From: Voacanga thouarsii | Lineage: Eukaryota; Streptophyta; Magnoliopsida; Gentianales; Apocynaceae | Direction: 5' to 3' | DNA length: 64,000 bases | Assembly (NCBI GenBank): GCA_026120185.1 | Contig: JANUWF010001783.1 | Coordinates: 6,541,001-6,605,000 of the forward strand | Part shown: positions 21,751 through 33,327 of the stretch, piece after piece | Layout of the letters: the number at the start of each line of letters is the position of its first letter | How positions within the stretch are numbered: position 1 is the first letter of the stretch | Made by a program: the position numbers and the translations under genes | Notes under the pieces: model-generated | What the model was told of the DNA's origin: nothing | The model's database searches: none | What the model saw: only the letters and a program-made list of their open reading frames with translations

Positions 21751-24700
21751 TTAAATTCTTGTAATTCCCAAACCTCTTCTCAAATTGTTGAATCTATCCT
21801 CAGCTAGAGGTTTAGTAAAGATATCTGCAAGTTGTTCATCCATTGAAATATATTCAACACACACATCGCTTTTGAGCACATGATCGTAGATGAAGTGATG
21901 TTTAACTTCAATGTGCTTGGTCCTCGAATGCTGCACTGGATTTCTTGTTAGGTTGATAGCACTTGCATTGTCACATAATATAGGTACATAATTAAAATTA
22001 AGATTAAAATCTAGCAACGTATTCTTCATCCATAAGATTTGAGCACAATAACTTCCGGCTGCAATATATTCAGCCTCAGTGGTGGATAAGCATACACAAG
22101 CCTGCTTTTTACTGTGCTATGACAAAAGAGAGTGTCCAAAAAATTAACAATGGCCACTAGTACTTTTTCTTTCAACTTTACACCCTACATAATCTGCATT
22201 AGTATATCCTATAAGATCAAAAGTATTAGTATGAGGATACCATAATCCATAATCATATGTGCCAATTAAGTATCGAAGTATGCGTTTAACTGCACATAAA
22301 TGTGATTTCTTTGGATAAGATTGAAATCGAGCACAAAGACATACTGAAAATATGATGTCTGGTCGGTTGGCAGTAAGATAGAGTAGACTCCCAATCATAC
22401 CTCTATACTTGTGCTCATCTACTTTCTTACCTTTTTCATCATGATCAAGTTTCATGGATGTACTCATAAGTGTGCTGATTTCTTTTGCTTCATTCATACC
22501 AAATCTTTTGAGCAACTTTTTGGCATACTTAGCTTGATTTATAAAAAATACCATCCTTTGTTTGCTTAATTTGTAGTCCTAGGAAGAAGTTTAGTTCTCC
22601 CATCATACTCATCTCAAATTCTTGTTGTATAGTCTTAGCAAACATCTTGCACAAAGATTCATTAGTAGCACCGAAAATAATATCATCAACATAGATCTGA
22701 ACAATCAGTAAATTATCAGGGTTATCAGATTTGATAAATAACGTATTATCAATCAAGCCTCTAGAGAATCCTTTCGAGATCAAGAATCCACTAAGTCTTT
22801 CATACCAAGCCCACAGAGAATGCCTTAATCCATAAAGAGTTTTAGAAAGTTTGAAAACGTAATTTGGAAAGTTCTCATGAATAAAGCCTGGAGGTTGTTT
22901 AACATACACTTCCTCTTTAATAAAGTCATTTAAAAATGCACTTTTTACATCCATTTGATAAAGTATGAAATTTTTGAAGGATGCAAAAGCAAGTAACATT
23001 CATATAGATTCCAGTCTAGCAACAGGTGCAAATGTTTCATTACAGTCAATGCTTTTTTCTTGATTAAATCCTTGGGTAACCAATCTAGCTTTATTTCTGA
23101 TTACAGCCCCACTTTCATCAAGCTTATTTCTAAAAACCCATTTTGTACCAATAACAGGTCGATCATGAGGTCTAAGGACAAGTTTCCAAACTTGATTTCT
23201 TTCAAATTGATTTAGTTCTTCTTGCATGGCAATAATCCAAAATTCATCATGTAAAGCAATATCAATGCATCTAGGTTCAATATTTGAAAGAAGAGCAAAG
23301 TTGTCAACGAAATACCGTCTAGTTTTAACTTCATGGTTTGGATCTCCAATAATTTGTTCATTTGGATGACCTGATTTGTATATCCAATATTTCGGTAGTT
23401 GATGATTTGCAGGATCTTCAGTTTGTTTTTTTCTCTTGTTCAATCTGCAATTCTTCAATCTCTTCTTCTTTTGTATGAGTATCTAATGGTGGAGCTTTAA
23501 CATGATCTAACTTAACTTCATTTGAATTCTCTACATCATCGTCATCTCTTTTTGAAGTATAAATGTTGGATTCATCAAATACAACATGCACAGATTCTTC
23601 CACACAAAGTGTTATTTTATTATATACTCTATAAGCCTTTTTATTGGAAGAATATTCAAGAAATATGGCCTCATCAGACTTGCTTTCAAATTTTTCAAGA
23701 TTATCTCTTGTATTTAGGATAAAACATTTACATCCAAATACTTTAAAATAAGAGATAGAAGGAGTTTTATCAAACATAAGTTCAAACGGAGTTTTTCTCA
23801 AAAATGGTCTTAACATAACTCGATTTATTATATAGCACGCTGTGTCAACAGCTTCCGCCCAAAAGTATTTTGAAAGAGCATTTTCACAAAGCATTGATCT
23901 AGCCATTTCTTGTAAAGTCCGATTTTTCCTTTCAACAACATCATTTTGTTGAGGGGTTTTAGCTGCTGAAAAATTATGAAAGACTCTATTTTCATCACAG
24001 AAGTGAGTAAATTCACTATTACAAAATTCTTTGCCATTATCACTTCTAATAGAAACCAGTTTGCATCCAATAGAGTTTTGGACGCACTTTATCAGTTTTG
24101 AAAATTCAGAAAAAACTTCATCCTTTTGTCCAAGAAATAAGGTCCAGGTAAATCTAGAGAAATCATCAACAAGTACATATGCATATTTCTTACCTCCAAG
24201 ACTAGCGGTCCTCATGTGTCCAAACAAATCCATATGAACTAATTCGAGTGGTTTTGAGGTAGAAATCATTTTTTTTTTTTTTGTTTAAAAGAGGTTTTGA
24301 TTTGCTTCACAAACTGACATGCATCACAGATTTTACGTTTATCAAATTTCATTTTTGGTAATCCTCTAACAAGTTCTTTTGAGGACAGTTTGTTTAACAA
24401 ATTAAAGGATACATGACCTAATCTTCTATGCCAAAGACAACCATCATTGTCAAGGACGGATAGACATCTAATTCCATTAGCTACAAGATCATTAAGAAAG
24501 AACACATATACATTTCTCATACGTTTGGCAGTAAAGATGATTTCGAGATTTCCATTGTTAAGTATAGAGCAAGAATCTTTTTCAAAAATGACTTTGTAAC
24601 CATTGTCACAAAGTTAGCTAATGCTAAGCAGATTATATTTCAAATCGTCAATAAGTAAAACTTGCTTTATAATTGTCAAGGAACCTTTACCAAGATTACC

Positions 24701-24820
24701 AATGCCGAGAATCTTTCCTTTCTTCTTGTCTCCAAATGTAACAAATCCTTCATTTGTGGTCTGAATATCTTCTAACAAAGCTGCATTTCCAATCATGTGT
24801 CTTGAACAACCACTGTCCAA
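21751..24820 (-). pseudogene. SIRE-type pol: protease, integrase, RT, RNase H remnants
   Basis: Minus-strand, N to C. Protease (MDSGCSRHM) at 24,820-24,614. Pre-integrase zinc finger at 24,520-24,266 (LWHRRLGHVS, then CDACQ). Integrase core at 24,269-23,418 with the three acidic residues in HMDLFG, IRSDNGKEF and VVERKNRTLQ. RT from 23,458, with WVFRNKLDESG, LYGLRHSLWAWY and catalytic YVDD at 22,682-22,693. RNase H tail at 22,029-21,751 (CDNASAINLTRNPVQHSRTK, LADIFTKPLAEDRF). Breaks: frame change in the T-run at 24,270-24,285, a TGA inside RT at about 23,000, and a frame change near 22,540. The order integrase before RT is diagnostic of Ty1/copia. Confidence 0.92.
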
Positions 24821-24899
24821 GAACCACTTGGTGAAGCTTAAAGACCGTGCCTATACATGAGAAGAAGAAATGATTTTTGGTACCCACACTTTCTTGGAT

Positions 24900-26556
24900 C
24901 CATGAAGGTTAGTAACATTTTCTTTGATTTTTCAGAATGTAACTTCACTGGTTTCGACTTTTCTCTTGATAAAGCATCTTGAAACTATATGTCCCGGTTT
25001 TTCACAATATGTGCATGCTTTGTGTGTGTTGTAAAAAGAAGCAGGTTTAACATATCCTAGGCCATTTTGATTTCCAGCATAAACAAATCTGGGATTTCAA
25101 ATTTTGTCTTTATCCTCATGTTTATATCCTAAGCCACTTTGATTACCAAAAAGATGTTAAGTTCTGAGTAGCTTTCCAGATTACTTTTACCATTTGTGAA
25201 TTTTTCAATGCAATTGGTAAGATCATTTACTCTAATTTTCATATTATTAAAGGTGCTAACCATGCATTCAAGAGTTTGAATTTTATCACACAAGTTTTTG
25301 TTTTTCAGAGATGCATTATGCAAGATAGTTATGATCACATCTTTGTCAATTATAGCACACGTATGTTTTTCAAGAGACATTTTATAGTTATTCAGCAAAG
25401 CTTCATTTTTTTTCTCCAGACTTTTATTTTTCAATTTCAATTCTTTATTTTTTCTGGACAATTTTTTTAATTCATAAAATATATCACATAACAGCTCATT
25501 AGGATGAACATGCTTTTCAGTCATAGATATAAGCAAATTAGACATGCTGTCTAATGTTGAAAGGTTTACCTCTTTTTCCAATGCCATGAAACAAATGTTG
25601 GCAGTTTCTTCCTCAGATTCCTCATCTTCAGACTCAGCTTCATTTAAGTCCCAAGCTCCCATTAATCTTTTACCTTTCTTTACCTTCAGGTCTTTCTTTT
25701 TCTTAAATGTTTTTCCTTCCTTACCTTTTGCAATCTGACAGTCCGCAATGAAGTGATCCGTGCTTTTACATTCAAAGCAGTGAGGTTTGAAGCTAGAGGT
25801 TTGTCCTTTCTTTCTTATAAGCTTTCTTCCTCTTTTGTAGTTTCTTTTGTTGAACATCCTTCTGAATTTCTTTGCTACCATTGCTAAATCATCGTTGTCC
25901 ATCTCCATGCTTTCACTGCTTTCCGAAAGACTTATTTCTCTATCTTCATTTTCAGCCTTTAGCTTAATCCCTTTTCTGCCTCTATCATGATCATCAGATT
26001 CATAAAATCTTTTAAGCTTCATCTCATGAGTTAAAAGAAATCCGATCAACATTTCAGTAGGTAAGAATTTGAAGTCCTTGGATTTTTCTACAATAAGAGT
26101 TTTAGGCTGCCAGCTTTTTGGTAAAGTATCAAGATTTTTTCAGTTTTGTTCCCCAAGGGAATAAACATTTCCGTAAAATTTTAGACCATTTGAGATATTA
26201 GTAAATCTTGTGAACATATCAATGATGCTTTCATTTGGTCTCATAGTAAATAATTCATAGTCATGAATTAGAAGCCCTAGTTTTGATTCTTTGATTTGGT
26301 TAGTCCCCTCATGGATGACTTCAAATAATCTCCACATATCATGGGCTGAATCACAACCACTAACACGGTTGTATTCAGTCACATCTAGTACACAACACAA
26401 AATGTTCATAGCTTGAAAATTTAGAGTCATTTTCGCATTGTCTTCCACACTATACTCATCATTCTGTTTAAATATTTTTATGCCATCAATCATCTTTGAT
26501 GGAATAAAATGACCATTCTCTATTAAACTCCATAACTCGAAGTTAATAGAACGCAT
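24900..26556 (-). pseudogene. SIRE-type gag with two zinc knuckles, frame-broken
   Basis: UBN2-type copia gag opens at 26,556 and is readable to 26,140 (INFELWSLIENG, VSGCDSAHDMW, HEGTNQIKESK). It shifts frame and resumes at 26,052 (LTHEMKLKRF), with an acidic Ser/Glu stretch. A first CCHC knuckle (C-F-E-C-K-S-T-D-H-F-I-A-D-C) is near 25,740-25,785. A coiled-coil-like Lys/Asn/Leu stretch follows to 25,129. A second knuckle, C-T-Y-C-E-K-P-G-H-I-V-S-R-C, is at 24,973-25,015. The two-knuckle arrangement separated by a long coil is a SIRE-like trait. The real start may lie a few codons upstream. Confidence 0.85.
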
Positions 26557-26708
26557 AAATTTTCATTTTATTTTTTCAAAAAATATAGTTGCTTCCACTA
26601 AACAAATGAGGACGATTTGTTGAAGACCCTTCAACATATAGAAGAGAGGATGAGTTTGCCATTAAGATCTTTTCTACAAGGTTGTTAAACTAAAAGTATG
26701 TAGACCAA

Positions 26709-26720
26709 GCTCTGATACCA
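26709..26720 (-). other. Primer binding site of SIRE element
   Basis: Plus-strand gctctgatacca is an exact complement of TGGTATCAGAGC (initiator Met tRNA). It lies two bases from the 5' LTR start at 26,723. Confidence 0.92.
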
Positions 26721-26722
26721 AA

Positions 26723-27945
26723 TGAAAAACTTTAGAGGGGAGGTGAATAAAGTTTTTGGCAAGAAAAAATAATTTTTCTAGTTTGTCTAAAATGCTGAAT
26801 AATGATGATGCTTGGACTGACTTTATAGATTCATATAAAGTAATCCAAGCACTCGTAGATGTATATCCGGATTTAGACAGCAAAAGAACATCAAAAGCAG
26901 TACATGAACAATTGAATAAAATGAGACAAGAGATGTATAGTGGTTCGATCAACAATGATCTATGTCCACTACCTTAAGTTCACACTTAAGGATTTTCAAC
27001 CCTATTTCATTAACCTCACTTAATGAAACTATTTCTCATACAAGAAAGGATCACCACACTGGGTTTTCCACAACCTCTCAGTCACGCAAACACATCAAGG
27101 ATCACCCACTAGGTTTTACTCCACAACCTTGATACAAACACAGAATAAGGATCACCCCAATGGGTTTTACCACACAACCTTGAACATAAATCAACACAAA
27201 GCTCACCCTTATGGGTTTTACACCACAACCTTGCACTACAGCAGAGAGATAAGCTCACTTACTTGAGTAGATGTTCACTCGGATACAAGGCACAAATACT
27301 TTTATCTTTGATACACAATGAACTCACTTTGAAGATAGATAAAAGGAGATTTTTAAAAATATTGAGCAATAATGTTTCTAAGATGAATGTTTCAAAAATA
27401 TTACATCTAATCTTACTTTAAGGTCTATTTATAGAGCCAAAAAGTGGAGTGCCAACGGTTAGAAACGGCTATAAATTTTTCTGTTTAAACTCATCCGTGT
27501 TTTGGACGAAGATGCATCCAAAAGGTAAGTCCAAAATGGCACTAACCAAACAAAAACTTTTTCAACCCGGTTTACAGGATTTTGGACGAACCTTTTGGAT
27601 TCAAACTGTTCCATCCAAAATTCTGTGAATTTCAAAAACTTTGAAAACATCTCTTTTGAAGATTAAAGATAAGAAGGTATAGGAATTAATAGATATACCT
27701 TAATAACCCTTCCTAGTCTATCATTCTTCATAAAAAACTTCCTTGATATGTAACTCTACATACTTTAATCTTCTCATTCGATCTTCTATTCTTGATTTCA
27801 GCGATGAAGGAGTTGCTAAAAAATCTTATCTGAAGACTTTTGAAGAATAAAGGTCAAACATGTTCTATCATAATAGATTAACAAGTTAGTCCATATCAAC
27901 ATTTGTCATAAATCAAAACATAGAAGAAAGCCCTTAGGGCTAACA
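26723..27945 (-). repeat. 5' LTR of SIRE-type element
   Basis: 1,223 bp with TG...CA ends (tgaaaaac to ggctaaca), pairing with 11,025-12,298. The TATA box is at 27,426-27,433 (minus TATAAATA). Open frames inside both LTRs occur at matching positions but look non-coding. Confidence 0.92.
27426..27433 (-). promoter_or_regulatory. TATA box of SIRE 5' LTR
   Basis: tatttata on the plus strand; the same box is kept in the 3' LTR at 11,757-11,764. Conservation between the LTRs supports it as the U3 promoter. Confidence 0.55.
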
Positions 27946-28522
27946 TGTATACTTCATGTTGTACCCAATGTCCTCCCTATAGGTAGTCTCGAAGAGATTC
28001 TAAGGATAGTGATAAAAGTACAACACGCAACCTACAAAATGCCTTAGAGATATCAAGTCAAGAATATTTGCACTTTTGCTATAATGAGATTCTATCACTG
28101 ATATAAATAGCTATCCATGAGATTATCTCATGATTAGGTTATCCAATAAACTTATTCACTTAATAAATATCCACGTGTTAACTTTGAGTATCTCAATACT
28201 TACGGATGTGAGAACTACTGCTTGATCCAATCAAGAAATATGACACATGCTGGTCTTGCGTATTAATGATGTCCTATCTCATTAATAATATGACTAGAGA
28301 TTGTTTAAACACAAGTACTGCATAGTGTAGTGAGAATCTCACATCATGATCTCCATCATGATTTTTTTTAATATCGTAGATTGTGCTCGAGACTTTATTT
28401 ATTAGTTCAATACATATATACATATGAGGTAATTAGATGAATTGAAAAATAAAGGATGCCTTTTATTTAATACATACGCAAAATACATTATACAAATGTT
28501 GCTTCAAGGCATAATACCAACA
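27946..28522 (-). mobile_element. Outer part of copia-A 5' LTR
   Basis: Read on the minus strand it starts TGTTGGTATTATGCC at 28,522, a classic plant copia LTR start, and runs 577 bp before it is interrupted by the SIRE element. It carries no ORF. It continues at 11,019 on the far side of the SIRE insertion. This is the right edge of the whole nest. gaaag at 28,523-28,527 should be the target duplication, whose partner is outside the window. Confidence 0.75.
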
Positions 28523-28669
28523 GAAAGCTCCGCCTTTATGTCAGCAAAACAACCTGTCTAAATTTAAATGGATTAGGACGTAAATTATTTGCTTTTCTTC
28601 CACTCCAATCAAACAAAATAGAAGTAAATTGTATTTAATACCTCTAATAGAAGTAAAGGTATCCCTCCC

Positions 28670-28950
28670 CACCCTTGGGGCATATTCCAACTAGTGGACC
28701 TATCCATGATAGTTCTCGTCGCCAGCGACAGTATAGGTGTTCGAATCCTGCTAAGAACTTGACACTGTGCACTAGCCAATTAATATGGAGTCCGTCTCTT
28801 TTGCATAATTATGTACAAAGTATTATAGAAAATTCGAGGCCAGTTAGAATATATCTCTCAATTTATATCCTCTAAGAGTTGGAGACAAGTCTTGAGGGCC
28901 GAACTAATAGGGCGAAATCCAAATTCTTGATTTATTAAAAAAAAAAATTA
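28670..28950 (+). mobile_element. Candidate tRNA-derived SINE
   Basis: A B-box-like promoter element (ggtgttcgaatcc, 28,736-28,748) is preceded by a weak A-box-like stretch (about 28,692-28,705) and followed by about 150 bp of unique body. It ends in an A-run (28,939-28,949). This is the layout of a tRNA-derived SINE in plus orientation. I could not find convincing target duplications, so the 5' edge is approximate. Confidence 0.5.
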
Positions 28951-30000
28951 CTCCTCTTCCTCCGTATGTGAACCAAACATAGGGTTAGGCAATTGCGCGG
29001 GTGTGGTTGTCTGTTTCACTCTTCGTTTCCAATTAGGTGCGGCAGTTAGGCATAGTCAACCAAGGAATCGAGAATGCCTTTGTCAAAATATGTCGTGTAA
29101 AGTGCCAAACTCAAGACCAATTCCAGCCTGTTTCTTGACATCAGACTTCCTACCAAAATAAAGCAGTAGAGAATTCTTTTGAAAATTTGCCTTTGAATAA
29201 AAGCTTGTGATTATTTTATCTCAAGAAGAAAGTCAAAGATAGATATCTAATGGAAAATTCTTTACAGGTTTCTTCTCACATGCATACATTGCTATTGAGT
29301 TATTGTTTCTATTTGTTATTTGGAAATTATTGATAGAGTCATACATGATTTGATTATAGTTGAGTTTTAATAGATTTTGAATTGATTAATAAGCTTGAAT
29401 TCAATTTGAGTCTAAAATTGCGGACCAAACTTTTAAAATATTATTAACAAAAAATTCTAACTTGCAGAGTGTTAAAAGAGTTTGAAAGAAAAAGATATGT
29501 GTAAACATTAAAAAAAGAGAAGAGAATTGATTTAGTTAAAAATATTCAATTTGTGTGTAAAACTAGACCAAAATAAGGAGGAATGAAACATTTTTAATGA
29601 ATTCTCTTTTCCTATTAAAATGCATTTATTATAAACATAAACAGTTTGAGATGAAAAAAATGTAATAATGTCATGAGTAAATTAATATTTCAAAGTTAAA
29701 AAAAATTATCTGAAATTAAATATATTATTTTATTAAGACATTTCATATATTAATTAAAAATGTTATCCGTAATTTAAATAAATATTTATTTATCTTTAAA
29801 AAATAAACAATTATTTTTACAAATTAAAAATATTCAGGCTTACGTGGACAAGATTAGTTTGATATGCATTTTATAAAAATTATTAAATATATAAAATTAA
29901 ATGAGATTTAAAAAAAATATAATATATTATGAATAAATAATAATTTTTAAAAAATAATATAAAATAAATAAAATTTAAATTAAAATAAAATTTTAATTTA
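28951..30000. other. Intergenic, extremely AT-rich
   Basis: No gene seen. From about 29,400 to 30,000 the sequence is dominated by A/T with many ATTTA and TTAAA words. It could include matrix-attachment-like DNA or upstream regulatory sequence of the next gene, but no specific element is recognisable. Confidence 0.5.
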
Positions 30001-30049
30001 AGAGCAATCCAAATATGCCCGGAACGAGAGGGACTTTTGCTGGACTAAA

Positions 30050-30395
30050 AATCAAGAAAAATACGGAAACCCACCCTGAGATTTAGACCGAGGGTCGGGT
30101 ATTTTCCAGCGTGGCTCCGACAGCTCCGGCGGAGATCGTAGAATTCAGGGACCAATGCATTTAATTCTGACGGCTCCGCTGCCGACGAGTGTTGGCGGCT
30201 TTTGGAATTGCGCGTCTCTGTCAGCTTGTCTTTTCTTTTCCACGAGAAAAAAAATAAAAAGATAAAAAAATGGAAAAGATACACATATCGTCAATTTTTT
30301 GACAATTTCACGAGGACTCCGAGTCGATCTAGAAAATTGCATAATGGGGGGAGCATTTAAGAAGAGAAAAACCTCAATGAAAAAGCGTGAGAACA
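30050..30395 (+). promoter_or_regulatory. Promoter / 5' UTR region of the thioesterase gene
   Basis: Composition switches abruptly from AT-rich to a GC-richer stretch with many CG dinucleotides (30,060-30,210), then a pyrimidine-rich and A-rich leader up to the ATG at 30,396. No obvious TATA box lies at the right distance. A codon GTG at 30,387 is in frame but plants use ATG. Exact transcription start is unknown. Confidence 0.45.
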
Positions 30396-33327
30396 ATGGG
30401 GCACCAGCCGCAGCCGCGGCGGCGGCGTCCACTGGGTTCAGGTTCTGCAGGAATATCAGAGGAAGAGATTTTGGATAACCCGCTTCATGTGTTTGGATTT
30501 AAGTATGAAGATATCTCCGAGCAGAGAATTAGTGGGCACCTCAAAATCACACCCCAGTGTTGTCAGGTTACTTCGTGTTCAATTTTTTGCATTTTTAATG
30601 GTGATTTTCAAGTAGGGGATTAATGATAATGCTTCATTTCTGACCAGCTTGTCTGTAGATTGAGTTACTTATCTTTTTGTTAGAGGAAGAACAGTGCATC
30701 AACATTGCAAATTCTTGCTTCTTTTGTTTAGTATTTGAGAAAACAAACCAGTTCTTTTAGTCATGAATTTACCAAAACAGCTAGTACAACTGTTGATGGA
30801 GCTCCCGTAATCCATATTGTGGCATCTAGTCTGTATCTTGCTTATTTGGCCCATATTGCGTTTCTTGCAATTCTATGTACCATAACAAATTTATGAGGTC
30901 AACTCAAGAAATTTATTTATTTTTTCTTAGTTGGAAACAATGCATAACGGATCGGAGGCCACCACAAATGAGATGGAGGGAATTAATTTTTGTATCAAGA
31001 TGTTAAATACATAAATTTAGTATAAGATACCAAAATAGATGCCTGAGGTTGTTTACTGTAATAACGCATAAGATTTTTAACTCCAGTTCCAGCTGGTTTG
31101 GAAAACCAATGATAGTCATAATTCATGCTGCTGGTTTTAAGGCAGTGGAGAGTATAGGCAAGTCAAGGGTTTTGTTTGGTTATAGTGCCAAGGTGTAGAA
31201 GTTCATTCCTTGTGTTTCTGAAAAGGAAGGAAGAAGATTTAAGAAATTTTGTGATCGAGATGATTTAGAAACTAAGAAACATATAATTCTAGGCTATGTA
31301 CTTGTACTTTGCCGTTTTGTTTCATTGAAGGGATGATAATTACAGCACATATGCTATTCTGTAGCCATTCAAAGTATTACACGGAGGAGTGTCGGCTTTG
31401 ATGGCTGAGTCACTGGCAAGCATGGGAGCCTGCCTAGCCTGTGGTTTAAAGAGGGTGGCAGGTATACATGTCAGCGTTAACCATTTCAAGAGCGCCCAGC
31501 TTGGCGATCTTGTATATGCTGAGGCTGCCCCTCTCAGTGTTGGGAAAACTATTCAGGTGCCTATTCGAACTTTTCTTGCTACATTATCCTATGTTGACTC
31601 CAGTTGCGAGCTTTTTGAAAAGCTAATTCCAATTAAGTTATTTTTCCAAGCTAGATAAAGTCTCTTCACTATGAAATATTCAAGGATATGAATTTTGCTG
31701 TGATTTTTCAACCTAATTGGAGGGACTTCTCAGGGGCCTTAACATCCTGTTTTCTTTAACATCAGAATGACCTGTATTTTGCTGATTCCAATCTTATTTA
31801 CTCATCCCAAGAAACTTCTCATCTTCTCTTAGTTTTATGGTCAAAATCTTGGCCCTCAAATAAATTTTTAGTTTTCGTTAACATGTAAAATTAGTTATTG
31901 TCTTAAATTCATACAACTTTGTTTATAGTGTATCCATTAACATGTGATTGTACATATGACTTTCAACTTTGTTTAATTCAAAATACTTATTCACGAAATC
32001 TTTTATACACAAATTAAATGTGTTGAAAATAATATTATAATTTAGATAAAGTTCTTATTCTACCCATATTAAAAACATAATAGTTATTGGTTAGTAAAAA
32101 ATCCTAAGAAGTAAGAAGAAAAAAAAGTTTTGAAAAGTTGTGTAGTTAACTTAGAATAAATAGGGGTAAAATAGAAAGAAACTAATCATTAATTCTAGAA
32201 ATATGTACATGATCAAGTATTTTGAAACAAAATAAAAAAGTTTCATGAACAAGTATTTTGAAACGGAAAGAATATATGATAAGCTTAAAAGGCTTATAAT
32301 TCTATTAAATAAGCTTAAATTAAGCAAATATAGATTAATAATCCCATAGTCTCTTCAAAAGATTAATCTGCCTTTGTGAGGTTTTTGAATGTTGGCAGAG
32401 AATTCTTGAAATACTTGAATTTCATTTAAGGATGATAACTGGCGGCAGGTGTTTTTATTTCTATTTGACTTTGAAATTTCTTTTAATTGAATCTCCTATT
32501 TTCGAGGCATTTATCTTGTTTAGAGGTTTTATGGGAATCTAATTGGTCTTGACTGTTTTTTGACCGATTTTATCTCCTATTCTTAAGGCAGTAATTAAAG
32601 TTTACACTTTTAATAAGCTTTTAGCCTTTTCAGCAGAGAACAGAAGCTGGAAAGTCAGTTTTTTACTCAGGCGTGCCTGAAATGCGCCTAAAGCTAATGA
32701 AAAAAATGCAGCAAGGCGCAAAAAAGTGCATGCCTTATTGAATACGCCTCGCCTGAAGGTTCTTGGGGTGTATTCTTAAAAAACGCCTCGCCTGAGTGCC
32801 TAGGCGCGCCTATTGACAACACTGAACTAATGACTTCTTCATTATTATACATATGATCTTAAAAATGCAGTCAAATGTTAAACCCTGCTGCCGTAATAAT
32901 TTATCAAGAGCAAAAATCACATCCCACCAAGAGAAGAGAATTGGGCACAGCAGAACAGAGTCATTTGTCAAGAGCTTACCCTCATAATATACTTTCTGCA
33001 TTTGGGTAGCAGTTTGTTGTCTCTCCTGACTTAGCTATCCAAGGAGTCCCCTGCAGTTCCAGTGCATTTCCAGTTTGAAATGTGGATATATCTTTAGTTA
33101 TTCAATATATTTACCCCGGGACATATAATATAACATATAAAAAATTAAGATGTTATTCTACCATTCCTTCACAGGTATGGGAAGTGAGGTTCTGGAAGAT
33201 TATTTCTTCAAACTCAGAGGACAGATCATTGATATCTTCATCAAGAGTTACGCTTGTATGTAACATGCCTCTACCAGAAAATGGTGAAGATGTTCTAAAA
33301 GCTTTCAGGAAGTATGCAAAATTATGA
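30396..33327 (+). CDS. DHNAT: 1,4-dihydroxy-2-naphthoyl-CoA thioesterase (peroxisomal), three exons
   Basis: Exons: 30,396-30,566, 31,365-31,556 and 33,175-33,327; 57, 64 and 50 codons plus stop, all introns in phase 0 with GT-AG ends. The product of about 170 residues is a single hotdog-fold thioesterase. N-terminus: Arg/Pro-rich extension, then [12 protein letters not shown]. Exon 2: [17 protein letters not shown], the substrate-loop and catalytic region of PaaI/4HBT-like enzymes, then [13 protein letters not shown] and GDLVYAEA. Exon 3: [21 protein letters not shown]. The C-terminal AKL is a plant PTS1 peroxisome signal, as in Arabidopsis DHNAT proteins. The enzyme releases 1,4-dihydroxy-2-naphthoate from CoA in phylloquinone (vitamin K1) synthesis. 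All splice sites and the frame look intact. Intron 1 has an unusual donor (GTTACT). Whether it is the DHNAT1 or DHNAT2 orthologue cannot be decided. Confidence 0.9.
32664..32824. repeat. GC-rich palindromic repeat in intron 2
   Basis: About 160 bp inside intron 2 with repeated aggcg/cgcct words: aggcgtgcct (32,669), acgcctcgcctga twice (32,744-32,756 and 32,783-32,795), and the perfect palindrome aggcgcgcct (32,802-32,811). It ends with 'tattgacaacactg'. GC content jumps relative to the intron. It looks like a piece of a non-autonomous DNA transposon, but no matching terminal inverted repeat was found at the left side. Confidence 0.5.

Larger units (their letters stand above)
11025..27945 (-). 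mobile_element. SIRE-type Ty1/copia element, full structure, with nested gypsy
   Basis: A complete but degenerate element: 3' LTR 11,025-12,298; spacer with polypurine tract; envelope-like ORF 13,540-21,311; pol 21,751-24,820; gag about 24,900-26,556; primer site 26,709-26,720; 5' LTR 26,723-27,945. The total is 16,921 bp; without the 6,260-bp gypsy insertion and its 5-bp duplication it is about 10.7 kb, a normal size for SIRE/Maximus elements. The extra ORF after pol and two zinc knuckles in gag also fit that lineage. It inserted into the LTR of copia-A. Confidence 0.88.

Noticed and set aside
25276..25738. Plus-strand open frames in the SIRE gag region.
   Set aside because: Antisense of the Lys/Asn/Leu-rich coil and Glu-rich stretch of gag; no own features.
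30145..30432. Minus-strand open frame with an Ala-rich start ([10 protein letters not shown]).
   Set aside because: It is antisense to the GCC/CGG-rich start of exon 1 of the thioesterase and has no domain features.
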